The notes: a model not told the origin generated them from the letters alone. 64,000 nt of DNA from Bifidobacterium ramosum (GCF_009299505.1 NZ_WBSM01000001.1:124001-188000), one strand, 5' to 3'; positions 51,022-61,268 are shown, numbered from the stretch's first letter. Made by a program: numbers and translations.

Positions 51022-54000
51022 TCAGGCGGCGAGTGCCTTCTTGATGCGGTTGAGGCTGACGGGCTTGGCGGTGCCGAGCTCCTGCGCCCACAGGGACACA
51101 TAGAACTCCTCGAGCATCCAGCGGGCCGCCGTCGCCCGCTTCGTCAGCGCCTCGTGGCGCGGTCCGGCCGGCTCGGCCTTGGCGCGGGCCGTGGCCTTAT
51201 CGACCAGCTGCCGGGCCTCGTCCGCCTCCCACGCCCAGCGCACGTCGCGGTTCTTGTCGGCCTTCGCCTTGGTCAGACGCAGCATGTCGGCCTGCAGGTA
51301 CCGCGGGATGTTCGCCAGCGCATCCGGGGGAGCGGCGCCGATGAACCCGGGGAACACGAGCGTCGCGATATGTTCGCGCACCGACTGCAGCACCGACAGC
51401 ATCGGCAAGTCCGCCTTGCCGCTCGTCGCCTTGTCGACCTCCGCATGGCGTTTGAGGATCGTGATCACGTCATGCGCGACCGCATACACGGTGTCCTCGT
51501 ACACCTCCGTCACGCCGAGCACCGCATCGGCCAGCGCATCATCGTCCGGCAGCGCGTCGACCTTCGGCAGCAGCCGTTTGACCGCCGCCAACTGCAGATC
51601 CTCCACGAGATCCTTCGTCGTCTTGTACGGCGCGGACGCCAGCATGAGCGCTTCCGTGCCGAGCCAGCGCGACGAGATCCGCTCGGACGGCAATCGCAGC
51701 GCGTCCAGCGCGCCATGCCACAGCATCGTCGCGCGCGACTCGGTCGTCGCACCGGCCTTGTGCAGCAGGTTCGCCTGTTCGACCAGCTTGCCCTGATCCG
51801 CCGCGCGATCGGCCTGCCGCTTGACCATTTGCCGCGCCGACGCCTCGGCCTGCGCCGCGAACCGACGCTGCAGCTCGACCAGCGACTTGCCGGTGCCCAG
51901 CACCTTGACCGGGCCGCGTCCGCCACGCCGCCCGCGCGCGTTCTTCGGCGCGGGTATCTGCTGCTCGACCGCGAACGTCATGCGCAGATACGGCGACAGT
52001 CGATCCCATAGGTCGCCGGTGAGCACCTCGGGATGGATCTGCGCGCCGACCGTGGCGATCGCCGCCCGCGTGAACACGTGCGGCAGGTCGGGCCATCGCG
52101 CCGCGTCCGCCTGCGCTCCGCCGCCGTTCGTGCCGTCATCCGATCCGTCCAGTCCGCCCGCCGGCGGCAGGTTCGGCTTGTTTCGCTCGCCGGAGCCGGG
52201 CAGGTCGGCGACATGGTCGTCGATCCATGCGCGGATCTTGCGCGCCGTGTCCGGCGCGGGTACGAACTGCACGCGCAACGACTTCGGCAGCGCCTTGATC
52301 AGCCCCACGATCAGCTCGTCCAGCAGACCGGGCACGTTCCACGTGAACTGTTCCGGCGTCAACCGCGACAGGGCCTTGAGCGGCACGTGCACGGTCACGC
52401 CGTCGGCCGGATCGTGCGGATCGTACACGTAGCTCAGCCGCAGATCGATCGGTTGGCCGTCCGTGCCGAGCGTATGCCAGTGGTCGGGATAGTCGGCCAA
52501 CGACACGGATTCGCTCGACGCGAGCCGTTCCACCTTGTCCGGGTCGAAATCGAGCAGATGCGGATGCTCGTCGTGCTCGCGTTTCCACCACTTCGCCAGA
52601 TCGGCCACGCACGTCACGTCGTTCGGGATTACGGACTGGTAGAAGTCGAACAGATCCTCGTCGCTCACCGTCGCTGCCAGCTGGCGCGTGCGGCTCGCGT
52701 CGTCGGCCGCGTCGTCGAGCACGTCGCGGTTGCGCCCCACGAACTCGTCATAGCTGAACCGCTGCTGGATGTCGCCTTCGACGAGCCCCTGCCGAATGAG
52801 GAAGTCGCGCGCCTCCAACGGATTGATACGTCCCCACTGCACGGTGCGGTCCTGCACGATCGGCAGGCCGTACAGCAGCACCTTCGCGCTCGCGACCGCC
52901 GAACCGCGCGAACCGGACCAGTGCGGCTCCGCGTACGTGGTGCGCGTCAACTGGCCGGCCAACGGCTCAGCCCACGCCGGATCGATCGCCGCCGAATACC
53001 GCGCCCAGAGCCGGCTCGTCTCCACGAGCTCGGTGCTCATCACCCATGCGGGTGTGCTCTTGGCGACGCTGGAGGCCGGGAACAGCGCGAAATGCGTGCC
53101 GCGCGCGCCTTGATAGTCGTTCTTCGCCATCTTCTGCGCGCGCTTGATCGCCTTCGCGCGAGCCGCGCCCTTGAGTCCCGTGAAGTCGGACGCCTTCGGC
53201 TCGCGGATGATCTGCATGCCCATCATCGACAGCAGACCGGCGAGCATCGACGTGTGAATGCCCCGATCGTCCCACGAACAACGCAGCGAACCGGCCGCCT
53301 GCTGGTTGATCGGCAGCTGACGGATCTCCAGACCAGGCCGCGACGCGGGTTGCGGGGAGCCGACCGTGAACTTGAGCTCATGGCACATGTCGGTGAGCTG
53401 GTTCACCAGATCCTTCCACTGGCGCACGCGCATCCAGCTGAAATACTCGGTCTTGCAGATGCGGCGCAACGCCGAATTGCTCGGCTCGCCGTCCGCCTGG
53501 AAGATGCGGTCCCAGATGTTCAGCGCGGTCAGATAGTCGCTCGTCGAGTCGGCATAGCGGTTGTGGATGCGGTCGGCCTCGTCGCGCGCCTCGTCCGGAC
53601 GTTCGCGCGGGTCCTGCAGGCTTAAAAACGCCACGATCACGAGCACCGCGGCCAGCGTGTCCGGCGTGGTCGACTTCGCCGCCTCGATCACCATGCGCCC
53701 CAAGCGCACGTCGATCGGGATGCGCGCCAGCTGGCGGCCGATGTGCGTGAGCACCACCTCGCCGCGTTTGCGGGCCACGGCCTTGAGCTCGGTCAGTTCG
53801 TTGAAACCGTCGGAGACGGCCTTCATGTCCGGCGGATCGATGAAGCCGAAGTTCGTTACGTCTTCCGCCGTGCGCGCCACGCCGACCGACAGCATGTGCA
53901 GCACGACGGCGCCCAGCGACGTGCGCAGGATCTCCGGTTCGGTGAACCGCGGCCGCGTCTCGTAGTCCTCGCGCGAATACAGACGGATCGCGATGCCGTC

Positions 54001-55215
54001 GGCGATGCGGCCGCATCGGCCGCTCCTCTGGTCGGCGCTTGCCTGGCTGATCGGCTCGATCGGGAGCCTTTGCACCTTCGCGGTCTTCGAATAGCGGCTG
54101 ATGCGCGCGGTGCCCGGATCGACCACGTAGCGGATGCCCGGCACGGTCAGCGACGTCTCGGCCACGTTCGTGGCGATGACGATGCGCTGGTGCGTGTGCG
54201 GTTCGAACACGCGGTGCTGGTCCTTGGCCGACAGGCGCGCGAACAGCGGCATGATCTCGATCGCGTCCGGCCGGCGCATGTCGTCGGCTCGCGGGCCGTA
54301 GTGGCGGCGCAGCGCGTTCTCGAACTCGTGGATGTCGCGTTCGCCCGACGCGAACACGAGGATGTCGCGGGCGCCGCGCTCATGGCTCGAATGGATGACC
54401 AGTTCGGCGCAGGCGCGTGCCACGGCCGTCGGCATGTCCATGTCAGTATCGCGGTCCGTGCCGCGGCCGTTCCCGCTGCCGCCCCGTTCGGCGGCGCTCG
54501 GCGCGGCCGACAGTTGTGCGTATGCCTCCTCTCCGGGCATCGCACCCGTCTCGAAACCGGGCACGTTGCGCATGAGCGCGGGCGCGGTGCCGAGCGGCTC
54601 GTACACGATCTGCACCGGGAACGTACGGCCCGACACCTCGATCACCGGCACCTTCTCGTGCAATGCGTGTTCGAAATGCTCCTTGAACTTCACCGAATCG
54701 ATCGTCGCGGACGTGATCACGAGCTTCAGATCACGGCGCTGCGGCAGGAGCGCGGTCAGATAGCCGAGCAGGAAGTCGATGTTCAGGCTGCGTTCGTGCG
54801 CCTCGTCGATGACGATCGTATCGTACTGGTTCAGCTTCGGATCGCGCTGGATCTGCGCGAGCAGAATACCGTCGGTGACGACGCGCAGCCGCGTCTTTGG
54901 CGAGCTTTCGTCGGTGAACCGCACTTGATAGCCGACCTCGTCGCCCAATCGCACGCCCATTTCCGCGGCGATGCGTTCGGCGACCGTGCGCGCGGCGAGA
55001 CGACGTGGCTGCGTGTGCACGATCTGCCGGCCATGGCTGCCACGGCCGAGTTCCAGCAGGATCTTCGGCAGCTGCGTGGTCTTGCCCGAACCGGTCTGGC
55101 CGGACACGATCACGACCTGGCTGTGTCGTACGGCGTTTGCGATCTCGTCGCGCGCGGCCGACACCGGCAGTTCCGGTGGATATTCGAATTTCATCAGTGA
55201 ATCGTCCCTATACAT
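51022..55215 (-). CDS. hrpA: ATP-dependent RNA helicase HrpA (DEAH box)
   Basis: Large DEAH/RHA helicase (1397 aa) involved in RNA processing or ribosome rescue. Walker A SGQTGSGKTTQ (about residues 38-48), DEAH at 137-140, SAT, and helicase C motifs QRSGRCGR after a variable Gly/Asp-rich insert (about 230-260). HA2 and OB domains follow, then a long C-terminal DUF3418-like region. The start at 55215 (MYRDDSLMKF) has GGGGAG 8 bases upstream; 55254 and 55194 are alternatives. Stands alone; the methyltransferase gene upstream is read in the same direction. Confidence 0.94.
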   Translation of the reverse strand: MYRDDSLMKFEYPPELPVSAARDEIANAVRHSQVVIVSGQTGSGKTTQLPKILLELGRGSHGRQIVHTQPRRLAARTVAERIAAEMGVRLGDEVGYQVRFTDESSPKTRLRVVTDGILLAQIQRDPKLNQYDTIVIDEAHERSLNIDFLLGYLTALLPQRRDLKLVITSATIDSVKFKEHFEHALHEKVPVIEVSGRTFPVQIVYEPLGTAPALMRNVPGFETGAMPGEEAYAQLSAAPSAAERGGSGNGRGTDRDTDMDMPTAVARACAELVIHSSHERGARDILVFASGERDIHEFENALRRHYGPRADDMRRPDAIEIMPLFARLSAKDQHRVFEPHTHQRIVIATNVAETSLTVPGIRYVVDPGTARISRYSKTAKVQRLPIEPISQASADQRSGRCGRIADGIAIRLYSREDYETRPRFTEPEILRTSLGAVVLHMLSVGVARTAEDVTNFGFIDPPDMKAVSDGFNELTELKAVARKRGEVVLTHIGRQLARIPIDVRLGRMVIEAAKSTTPDTLAAVLVIVAFLSLQDPRERPDEARDEADRIHNRYADSTSDYLTALNIWDRIFQADGEPSNSALRRICKTEYFSWMRVRQWKDLVNQLTDMCHELKFTVGSPQPASRPGLEIRQLPINQQAAGSLRCSWDDRGIHTSMLAGLLSMMGMQIIREPKASDFTGLKGAARAKAIKRAQKMAKNDYQGARGTHFALFPASSVAKSTPAWVMSTELVETSRLWARYSAAIDPAWAEPLAGQLTRTTYAEPHWSGSRGSAVASAKVLLYGLPIVQDRTVQWGRINPLEARDFLIRQGLVEGDIQQRFSYDEFVGRNRDVLDDAADDASRTRQLAATVSDEDLFDFYQSVIPNDVTCVADLAKWWKREHDEHPHLLDFDPDKVERLASSESVSLADYPDHWHTLGTDGQPIDLRLSYVYDPHDPADGVTVHVPLKALSRLTPEQFTWNVPGLLDELIVGLIKALPKSLRVQFVPAPDTARKIRAWIDDHVADLPGSGERNKPNLPPAGGLDGSDDGTNGGGAQADAARWPDLPHVFTRAAIATVGAQIHPEVLTGDLWDRLSPYLRMTFAVEQQIPAPKNARGRRGGRGPVKVLGTGKSLVELQRRFAAQAEASARQMVKRQADRAADQGKLVEQANLLHKAGATTESRATMLWHGALDALRLPSERISSRWLGTEALMLASAPYKTTKDLVEDLQLAAVKRLLPKVDALPDDDALADAVLGVTEVYEDTVYAVAHDVITILKRHAEVDKATSGKADLPMLSVLQSVREHIATLVFPGFIGAAPPDALANIPRYLQADMLRLTKAKADKNRDVRWAWEADEARQLVDKATARAKAEPAGPRHEALTKRATAARWMLEEFYVSLWAQELGTAKPVSLNRIKKALAA

Positions 55216-55262
55216 ACGGTCGGCTCCCCGATGACGGGGAGCCGCGGATGGCATGAATGCGT

Positions 55263-55919
55263 CTACTTGTTCCGCACCACTTCGATGACGCGGTATCCCT
55301 TGGCGGAATGGTATTTGCTCACCTCGTAACCGTCGCCGAGCTCATTCGCCAGCCATGGGATCAGCGAATCGGCGCCGAGGTTCTTCTGCACCACCAGATA
55401 CGCCGTGCCGCCGTTCGGTTTCAGACGCGGCAGCCACGTCATGAGCAGCGTGTGCAGCGCCTCCTTGCCGATGCGGATCGGCGGATTCGACCAGATCAGG
55501 TCGAACTGCGCGTCTCCCGGCAGCGTCTCGCAGGACGCCGCCGATTGTTCGGGCAGGGGAGCGCCGGATTCGTCCGTCTGCGCCGCATGCACGTTCGCGC
55601 AGCCGTTGCGCTTCGCGTTCGCCGCCGTCAGTTCCAGCGCACGCGTGTTCACGTCCACCGCCCATACGTCCGCATCCGGCGCGGCGAACGCCAACGACAA
55701 CGCCACCGGGCCCCAGCCGCAGCCGAGATCAAGGAACGTGCCGGACTCCGGCGGCTCCGGCACCTCGCGCAGCAGCACCGACGTGCCCAGATCAAGCCGG
55801 GAACCCGAAAATACGCCGTTCGACGTCTCGACCGTCGCCTCACGCCCCTGCAACGTCACGGTCAACGTGCGACGCACGTCCTCGGATGCGGGTTCGGCGG
55901 AAAAATACTGCTCGACCAT
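55263..55919 (-). CDS. Class I SAM-dependent methyltransferase, RsmC/RlmG-like
   Basis: 218-aa Rossmann-fold methyltransferase. SAM motif FLDLGCGWGPVAL (about residue 61), acidic ribose-binding VDVNTRALEL, and catalytic NPPIRIGK, the signature of guanine-N2 rRNA methyltransferases (16S rRNA G1207 in E. coli). It has only the catalytic half of E. coli RsmC, which is usual in Gram-positive bacteria. The ATG at 55919 follows AAGGAG; an upstream in-frame ATG at 55940 overlaps that site. Confidence 0.88.
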   Translation of the reverse strand: MVEQYFSAEPASEDVRRTLTVTLQGREATVETSNGVFSGSRLDLGTSVLLREVPEPPESGTFLDLGCGWGPVALSLAFAAPDADVWAVDVNTRALELTAANAKRNGCANVHAAQTDESGAPLPEQSAASCETLPGDAQFDLIWSNPPIRIGKEALHTLLMTWLPRLKPNGGTAYLVVQKNLGADSLIPWLANELGDGYEVSKYHSAKGYRVIEVVRNK

Positions 55920-56032
55920 ACCTCTCCTTGCGGCCATCAATGATCCATGCGCGAAGCATGTCGTCCAAAACGATGATAATAAAGACCACCATAGTTCAAT
56001 CGTGAGTCAAGCAAACCAGCCAAGAGGTGCCA

Positions 56033-57559
56033 TTGAGCGAGCAAAGCCAGCCGTCCGCCGTCGAGAAGACCGTCGTGAACCAGCCCATTGTCGAGGAGGA
56101 GCCGGCGCTGACCGGCGTGCTGGCCGACCAGTCCGACGTGCTGCTCGACGAGAACGACCACGGCGCCGGATTCGGCGCACAGTCCAGCGAGGCGTGGGAG
56201 GAGCGCGAGTCGCGCAACCAGCTCAAGCACGTCGCCGGCCTCGGCGAGCTGCAGGACGTCACCGAAGTCGAATACCGCAAGGTGCGCCTCGAACGCGTCG
56301 TGCTCGTCGGCGTCTGGTCGTCGGCCGTGACCACCGCCGCGGCTGCCGAGGAATCGTTGCGCGAGCTGGCCGCGCTCGCCGAAACCGCCGGCGCGGTCGT
56401 CTGCGACGGTCTGCTGCAGCACCGCTACCGGCCTGACGCGGCCACCTACGTCGGCTCCGGCAAGGCGAAGGAGATCGCCGACATCGTCGCGCGCGAGGAG
56501 GCCGACACGATCATCGTCGACGACGACCTGCCGCCGAGCCAACGCCGCGCGCTCGAAGACGCCACCAAGGTGAAGGTCGTGGACCGCACCGCCGTGATCC
56601 TCGACATCTTCGCGCAGCATGCGACCTCGCGCGAAGGCAAGGCGCAGGTCGAGCTCGCGCAGCTCGAATACATGTTGCCGCGACTGCGCGGCTGGGGCGG
56701 GTCGCTGTCGCGCCAAGCCGGAGGCCGTGCGGCCGGCGCGGACGCGGGCATCGGCTCGCGCGGCCCGGGCGAGACGAAGATCGAAATGGACCGTCGCGTC
56801 ATCCGCACGCGTATCGCCCGACTGCGCAAGCAGATCCGCGAGATGGCACCCGCCCGCGAGGTCAAACGAGGATCGCGCCGACGCTACGGCCTGCCCACCG
56901 TCGCCGTGGTCGGCTATACGAACGCCGGCAAATCGTCCCTGACCAACCGGCTGACCGGCTCGGCCGAGCTCGTCGAGAACGCGCTGTTCGCTACGCTCGA
57001 CACGGCCGTGCGGCGCGCCCGCGCCAAGGACGGGCGTCTCTACGCCTACGTCGACACGGTCGGATTCGTGCGACGCCTGCCCACGCAGCTCATCGAGGCG
57101 TTCAAATCCACGCTGGAGGAGGTGGCCGAGGCCGATCTCATCGTGCACGTGGTCGACGGCTCCCACCCGGATCCGTTCTCGCAGATCGACGCGGTCAACG
57201 ACGTGCTCGCCGACATCGACGGCGCCGCCGAGATCCCGCGCATCCTCGTGTTCAACAAGGCCGACCGCATCGATGCCACGGTGCGCGAACGGCTCGCGTC
57301 GCTCGAACCCGACGCCCACATCGTCTCCGCGTTCAGCGGCGAAGGGCTCGACGCGTTGCGCGACCATGTCGAATCCATGCTGCCCGTGCCCAACGTGCAC
57401 GTGCACGCCCTACTGCCGTACACATCCGGTTCGCTCCTGTCGCGTATCCGCGAATACGGCCACGTCATCGCCGTCGACTACCGCGACGACGGCATGATGG
57501 TCGAGGCCGAGGTCGACAGCCAGCTCGCCGCGCAGGTTGTCGACCAGGCCATCGACTGA
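56033..57559 (+). CDS. hflX: GTPase HflX
   Basis: Ribosome-associated GTPase (508 aa) that splits stalled 70S ribosomes. N-terminal HflX domain (AGAVVCDGLLQHRYRPDAAT, YVGSGKAKEI), glycine-rich GGSLSRQAGGRAAGAD linker, then G domain with G1 GYTNAGKSSL, G3 DTVGF and G4 NKAD. The start is most likely the TTG at 56033, with AGAGG 5 bases upstream; the in-frame GTG at 56027 sits inside that site. An acidic N-terminal extension of about 60 residues is common in actinobacteria. Confidence 0.94.
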   Translation: MSEQSQPSAVEKTVVNQPIVEEEPALTGVLADQSDVLLDENDHGAGFGAQSSEAWEERESRNQLKHVAGLGELQDVTEVEYRKVRLERVVLVGVWSSAVTTAAAAEESLRELAALAETAGAVVCDGLLQHRYRPDAATYVGSGKAKEIADIVAREEADTIIVDDDLPPSQRRALEDATKVKVVDRTAVILDIFAQHATSREGKAQVELAQLEYMLPRLRGWGGSLSRQAGGRAAGADAGIGSRGPGETKIEMDRRVIRTRIARLRKQIREMAPAREVKRGSRRRYGLPTVAVVGYTNAGKSSLTNRLTGSAELVENALFATLDTAVRRARAKDGRLYAYVDTVGFVRRLPTQLIEAFKSTLEEVAEADLIVHVVDGSHPDPFSQIDAVNDVLADIDGAAEIPRILVFNKADRIDATVRERLASLEPDAHIVSAFSGEGLDALRDHVESMLPVPNVHVHALLPYTSGSLLSRIREYGHVIAVDYRDDGMMVEAEVDSQLAAQVVDQAID

Positions 57560-57703
57560 AGGGCTTGGCTGGCGGGCTCGTTTTTTTCGCGTGTGGACGC
57601 CGTCGTTTCCTTGCGATCGCTGGTGTCCGGCGTTCTGTGGCCGGATCGTTGATTTTCACGATGCGGCATCGTTTGTGGACATGTGATGTGAGCGTTCTCA
57701 AAG

Positions 57704-57719
57704 TGTGACGAAGATCACG
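57704..57719. promoter_or_regulatory. CRP/FNR-type site upstream of ldh
   Basis: TGTGACGAAGATCACG fits TGTGA-N6-TCACA in all but the last base. It lies 118 bp before the ldh start. Actinobacterial CRP-family (GlxR-like) regulators use this motif. Confidence 0.5.
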
Positions 57720-57767
57720 GAAAGCGTGTGCGGCACGCGCGCTCGAAACGTCATCGTATGTGGATAG

Positions 57768-58799
<1,032 letters not shown>

Positions 58800-58800
58800 C

Positions 58801-59120
58801 GATTTTCCGAGCGACGGAGCGTCTGCTGCGTTGCTCCTCGGTTGCGGTACCTTTGTACCGCTGCCCTCGGTGCGCCTTGCAGTCGCACGCGTCGCTCGAA
58901 AAATCGCGGTGATCTGCTGATGGAGCGTAAACCGCCTTTCCTCAACCTTGACGTGCCTTCGCACGCCTTCGGTTTCGGACGGCGGTTTCCGCACGCATCA
59001 GCCGAATATTTGTAATGACGCATGATGAGCGGAGCGTCTGCTGTGTTGCTCCTCGGTTGCGGTACCTTTGTACCGCTGCCCTCGGTGCGCCTTGCAGCCG
59101 CACTCGTCGCTCGAAAAATC
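58801..59120. repeat. About 95-bp direct repeat downstream of ldh (58809-58905 and 59027-59120)
   Basis: The two copies are nearly identical: GAGCGTCTGCTGCGTTGCTC, then GCGGTACC-TTT-GTACCGC hairpin, then GCCCTCGGTGCGCCTTGCAG, ending GTCGCTCGAAAAATC. Copy 1 is flanked by GATTTTCCGAGCGAC on its left, the inverse of its right end, so the unit is itself a large inverted repeat. Between the copies AAACCGCC (58929) and GGCGGTTT (58981) form another dyad. No ORF is credible in this gap (58800-59352). Confidence 0.85.
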
Positions 59121-59141
59121 GTGTGTTCGCGGCGTATGAGT

Positions 59142-59188
59142 GGCTCCCCTCTGGGAGGGGAGCTGTCGCCGCAGGCGACTGAGGGGAG
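59142..59188. repeat. CTCCCCTC..GAGGGGAG dyad repeat, copy 1
   Basis: CTCCCCTCTGGGAGGGGAG, then GTCGCC-GCA-GGCGAC, then CTGAGGGGAG. A related copy lies at 60309-60357, where the inner stem bases differ. Similar intergenic dyads are, from memory, frequent in gut Actinobacteria and Firmicutes. Confidence 0.75.
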
Positions 59189-59247
59189 CAACGTGATGCG
59201 CCTGCATACCATGCGGTGTATCATTCTGCTTCGCTCATGAATACAGT

Positions 59248-59282
59248 GCAGGAAACCCCGGCCTTGTGCCGGGGTTTCCTGC
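59248..59282 (+). terminator. Perfect hairpin before the CDF exporter
   Basis: GCAGGAAACCCCGGC pairs with GCCGGGGTTTCCTGC around a 5-base loop (CTTGT). No T run beyond the stem. It could end upstream transcription or act in the exporter leader. Confidence 0.65.
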
Positions 59283-59295
59283 GTTATGGGGATAT

Positions 59296-59310
59296 TGAGA
59301 ATGATTGTGA
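59296..59310 (+). promoter_or_regulatory. Zur/Fur-like box upstream of the CDF exporter
   Basis: TGAGAATGATTGTGA matches TGANAATNATTNTCA in 13 of 15 positions. An overlapping imperfect dyad GATTGTGAGA-AGCGG-TCTCATAATC follows. Both lie within 60 bp of the start codon. Confidence 0.5.
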
Positions 59311-59352
59311 GAAGCGGTCTCATAATCGTTGACGAACCAAATGGAAGGCGAT

Positions 59353-60300
59353 ATGGCGCATACGCATGACCATACGATAACGACGGAAGCCACGGCCGGC
59401 GACGGCAAGGCACACCAGCGGCGGCTGACGATGACGCTGGCGCTCACCGGCACGGTGTTCGTGGCCGAAGTGGCCGGTGCGGCCATCACCGGATCGTTGG
59501 CGTTGCTCGTCGACGCGGGCCACATGCTCACCGACATGTCGGTGCTGCTCGCCTCGACGATCACCGCCATCCTCATGCGCCGCAAACCCAGCAACCATCG
59601 CACCTGGGGCTGGGCGCGGCTGGAAGTGCTCACCGCCGCCTGTGGTGCGCTCATCCTGATGATCGTTGGCGTCTACGCGTTGGTCGAAGCCTGCATGCGC
59701 CTGTTCGGCGGTGCGGACCACGGCATCCAGGACATCGGACTGCTGCTGTTCTTCGGCATTCTCGGTTTGGCTGCCAACGTCGGTTCGATCTTCATTCTCG
59801 CCTCGCAGCGCTCCGACAACATGAACATGAAAGCCGCGTTCCTCGAAGTGATGAATGACGCTCTCGGCTCGGTCGCCGTCGTGCTGTCGGCGTTGGTCAT
59901 GATGTCGACCGGATGGGACGGCTTCGACGCCGTGGCCGGTGCCGTCATCGCGCTCATGATGATCCCACGCGCCATAGTGCTCCTGCGCAACGCGGTCAGG
60001 GTGCTGCTTGAGGAGACCCCGGAGGGACTCGACCTCGATGCGGTGCGCGAACATCTCGAAAGCGTGCCGCATGTGGTTGCCGTCCACGACCTGCACGCCA
60101 GCACCGTCTCCACCGGCATGCCGATCCTCATGGCGCACATCGTCGTCGAACGCGGATTGACCATGGAACAAGGCGCCGCCATTCTCGAACAGTTGCAGGA
60201 CTGTCTGCGCGAGCATTTCCCCGTGTCGGTGCCTCACACCACCTTTCAGCTCGAACCGGAGGGGTACCAGACCGCCAGCGGCGAACATCCACACCAGTAG
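59353..60300 (+). CDS. Cation diffusion facilitator, zinc/divalent metal exporter (CzcD/ZitB-like)
   Basis: Inner-membrane metal/proton antiporter, 315 aa. Six helices; metal-site residues in helix 2 (LLVDAGHMLTDM: D, H, D pattern) and helix 5 (FLEVMNDALGSVAV, with Asn-Asp where many CDFs have HxxxD). A His-rich N terminus (MAHTHDHT) and a C-terminal cytosolic dimerisation domain complete the fold. The ATG at 59353 has GGAAGG 4 bases upstream. The change at helix 5 (N-D rather than H-D) may alter metal choice, since His there favours zinc (family knowledge). Confidence 0.9.
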   Translation: MAHTHDHTITTEATAGDGKAHQRRLTMTLALTGTVFVAEVAGAAITGSLALLVDAGHMLTDMSVLLASTITAILMRRKPSNHRTWGWARLEVLTAACGALILMIVGVYALVEACMRLFGGADHGIQDIGLLLFFGILGLAANVGSIFILASQRSDNMNMKAAFLEVMNDALGSVAVVLSALVMMSTGWDGFDAVAGAVIALMMIPRAIVLLRNAVRVLLEETPEGLDLDAVREHLESVPHVVAVHDLHASTVSTGMPILMAHIVVERGLTMEQGAAILEQLQDCLREHFPVSVPHTTFQLEPEGYQTASGEHPHQ

Positions 60301-60308
60301 CAGACCAT

Positions 60309-60357
60309 GGCTCCCCTCCCAGAGGGGAGCTGTCGAGCGCAGTGAGACTGAGGGGAG
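60309..60357. repeat. CTCCCCTC..GAGGGGAG dyad repeat, copy 2
   Basis: CTCCCCTCCCAGAGGGGAG, then GTCGAGC-GCA-GTGAGAC, then CTGAGGGGAG, in the convergent gap between the CDF exporter and lexA. Same plan as 59142-59188. Confidence 0.75.
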
Positions 60358-60388
60358 TAGGGGGTGATCCCCAGGGTGTCTCAGCGGG

Positions 60389-61117
60389 CTAGAGCTTTCG
60401 CAGGACGGTGACGACTTTGCCCATGATCTGCGCGTGGGTGCCGTCGATGGGGGAGTAGGCCGGGTTATGCGGGATGAGCCACACATGGCCGTTGTCCTTG
60501 CGGAACGTCTTGACCGTGGCCTCGTCGTCGAGCAGCGCCGCCACGATATCGCCGTTCTCCGCCTCGTGCTGCTCGCGCACGACCACGAAATCGCCGTCGC
60601 AGATCGCCGCATCCACCATCGAATCGCCATGCACCTCCAGCATGAACAGGTTGCCGGTGCCGGTCAACCGCTCGGGCAGACGCATCACGTCATCGACATG
60701 CTGTTCGGCGGTGATCGGCACGCCGGCGGCGATGCGACCCACCAGCGGCACGTCGCGCGACTGCATGATGGACGCGCTGGCGCCTGCGGGGAACGGCAGT
60801 ACGGTGGCGACGGCCTCTGCGGGCTGCACCGTCGGGAGGGCGGAACTAGGCGTGCCGACATCCACCAGTTCGATGGCGCGCCCCTTGTTGGCATTCATGC
60901 GGATGAACCCCTTGTCCGCCAGCACCTGCAATTGGTGCTTGACCGAGGACGGGCTCTTCAGACCGGCCGCTTCGCCGATCTCACGGAACGAGGGGGCGAA
61001 ACCCCGTTCGCTGACATGGGAACGGATGGCGTGCAGCACCTTGCGCTGGCGATCCGTCAGTGCGCTCTCCTGAGGCGTTGCCGCCGTCGGTTTCGGGGTG
61101 AAGGGGATGGTGCTCAC
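60389..61117 (-). CDS. lexA: SOS repressor LexA
   Basis: Represses DNA-damage genes and cleaves itself when RecA filaments form; 242 aa. Winged helix-turn-helix (FAPSFREIGEAAGLKSPSSV, about residues 40-59), cleavage site Ala131-Gly132 in GRIAAGVP, and catalytic Ser166 (HGDSMVD) and Lys203 (ATVKTF). The start is the GTG at 61117 with AAAGGAG 7 bases upstream; an in-frame ATG further up crosses the operator region. One LexA box at 61168-61183 sits just upstream, so the gene is autoregulated. Confidence 0.96.
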   Translation of the reverse strand: MSTIPFTPKPTAATPQESALTDRQRKVLHAIRSHVSERGFAPSFREIGEAAGLKSPSSVKHQLQVLADKGFIRMNANKGRAIELVDVGTPSSALPTVQPAEAVATVLPFPAGASASIMQSRDVPLVGRIAAGVPITAEQHVDDVMRLPERLTGTGNLFMLEVHGDSMVDAAICDGDFVVVREQHEAENGDIVAALLDDEATVKTFRKDNGHVWLIPHNPAYSPIDGTHAQIMGKVVTVLRKL

Positions 61118-61167
61118 GGTGACTCCTTTCGTGTTGTTCTCCAGCATAACGTGAATGGCGGGTAAAA

Positions 61168-61253
61168 TCAAACATCTGTTCGACGCATCGTGTTGCGCTT
61201 GTCGAACAGATGTGCCACACTAAGAACGGATGTTCGATAGAACACTCGTTCGA
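61168..61253. promoter_or_regulatory. Four LexA boxes between lexA and the LysM gene
   Basis: Boxes related to TCGAACNNNNGTTCGA: TCAAACATCTGTTCGA (61168-61183), TCGAACAGATGTGCCA (61202-61217), AAGAACGGATGTTCGA (61222-61237) and TAGAACACTCGTTCGA (61238-61253). The last two abut directly. Each keeps at least one good half-site. Confidence 0.8.
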
Positions 61254-61268
61254 AAGGATGTGGTTGTC

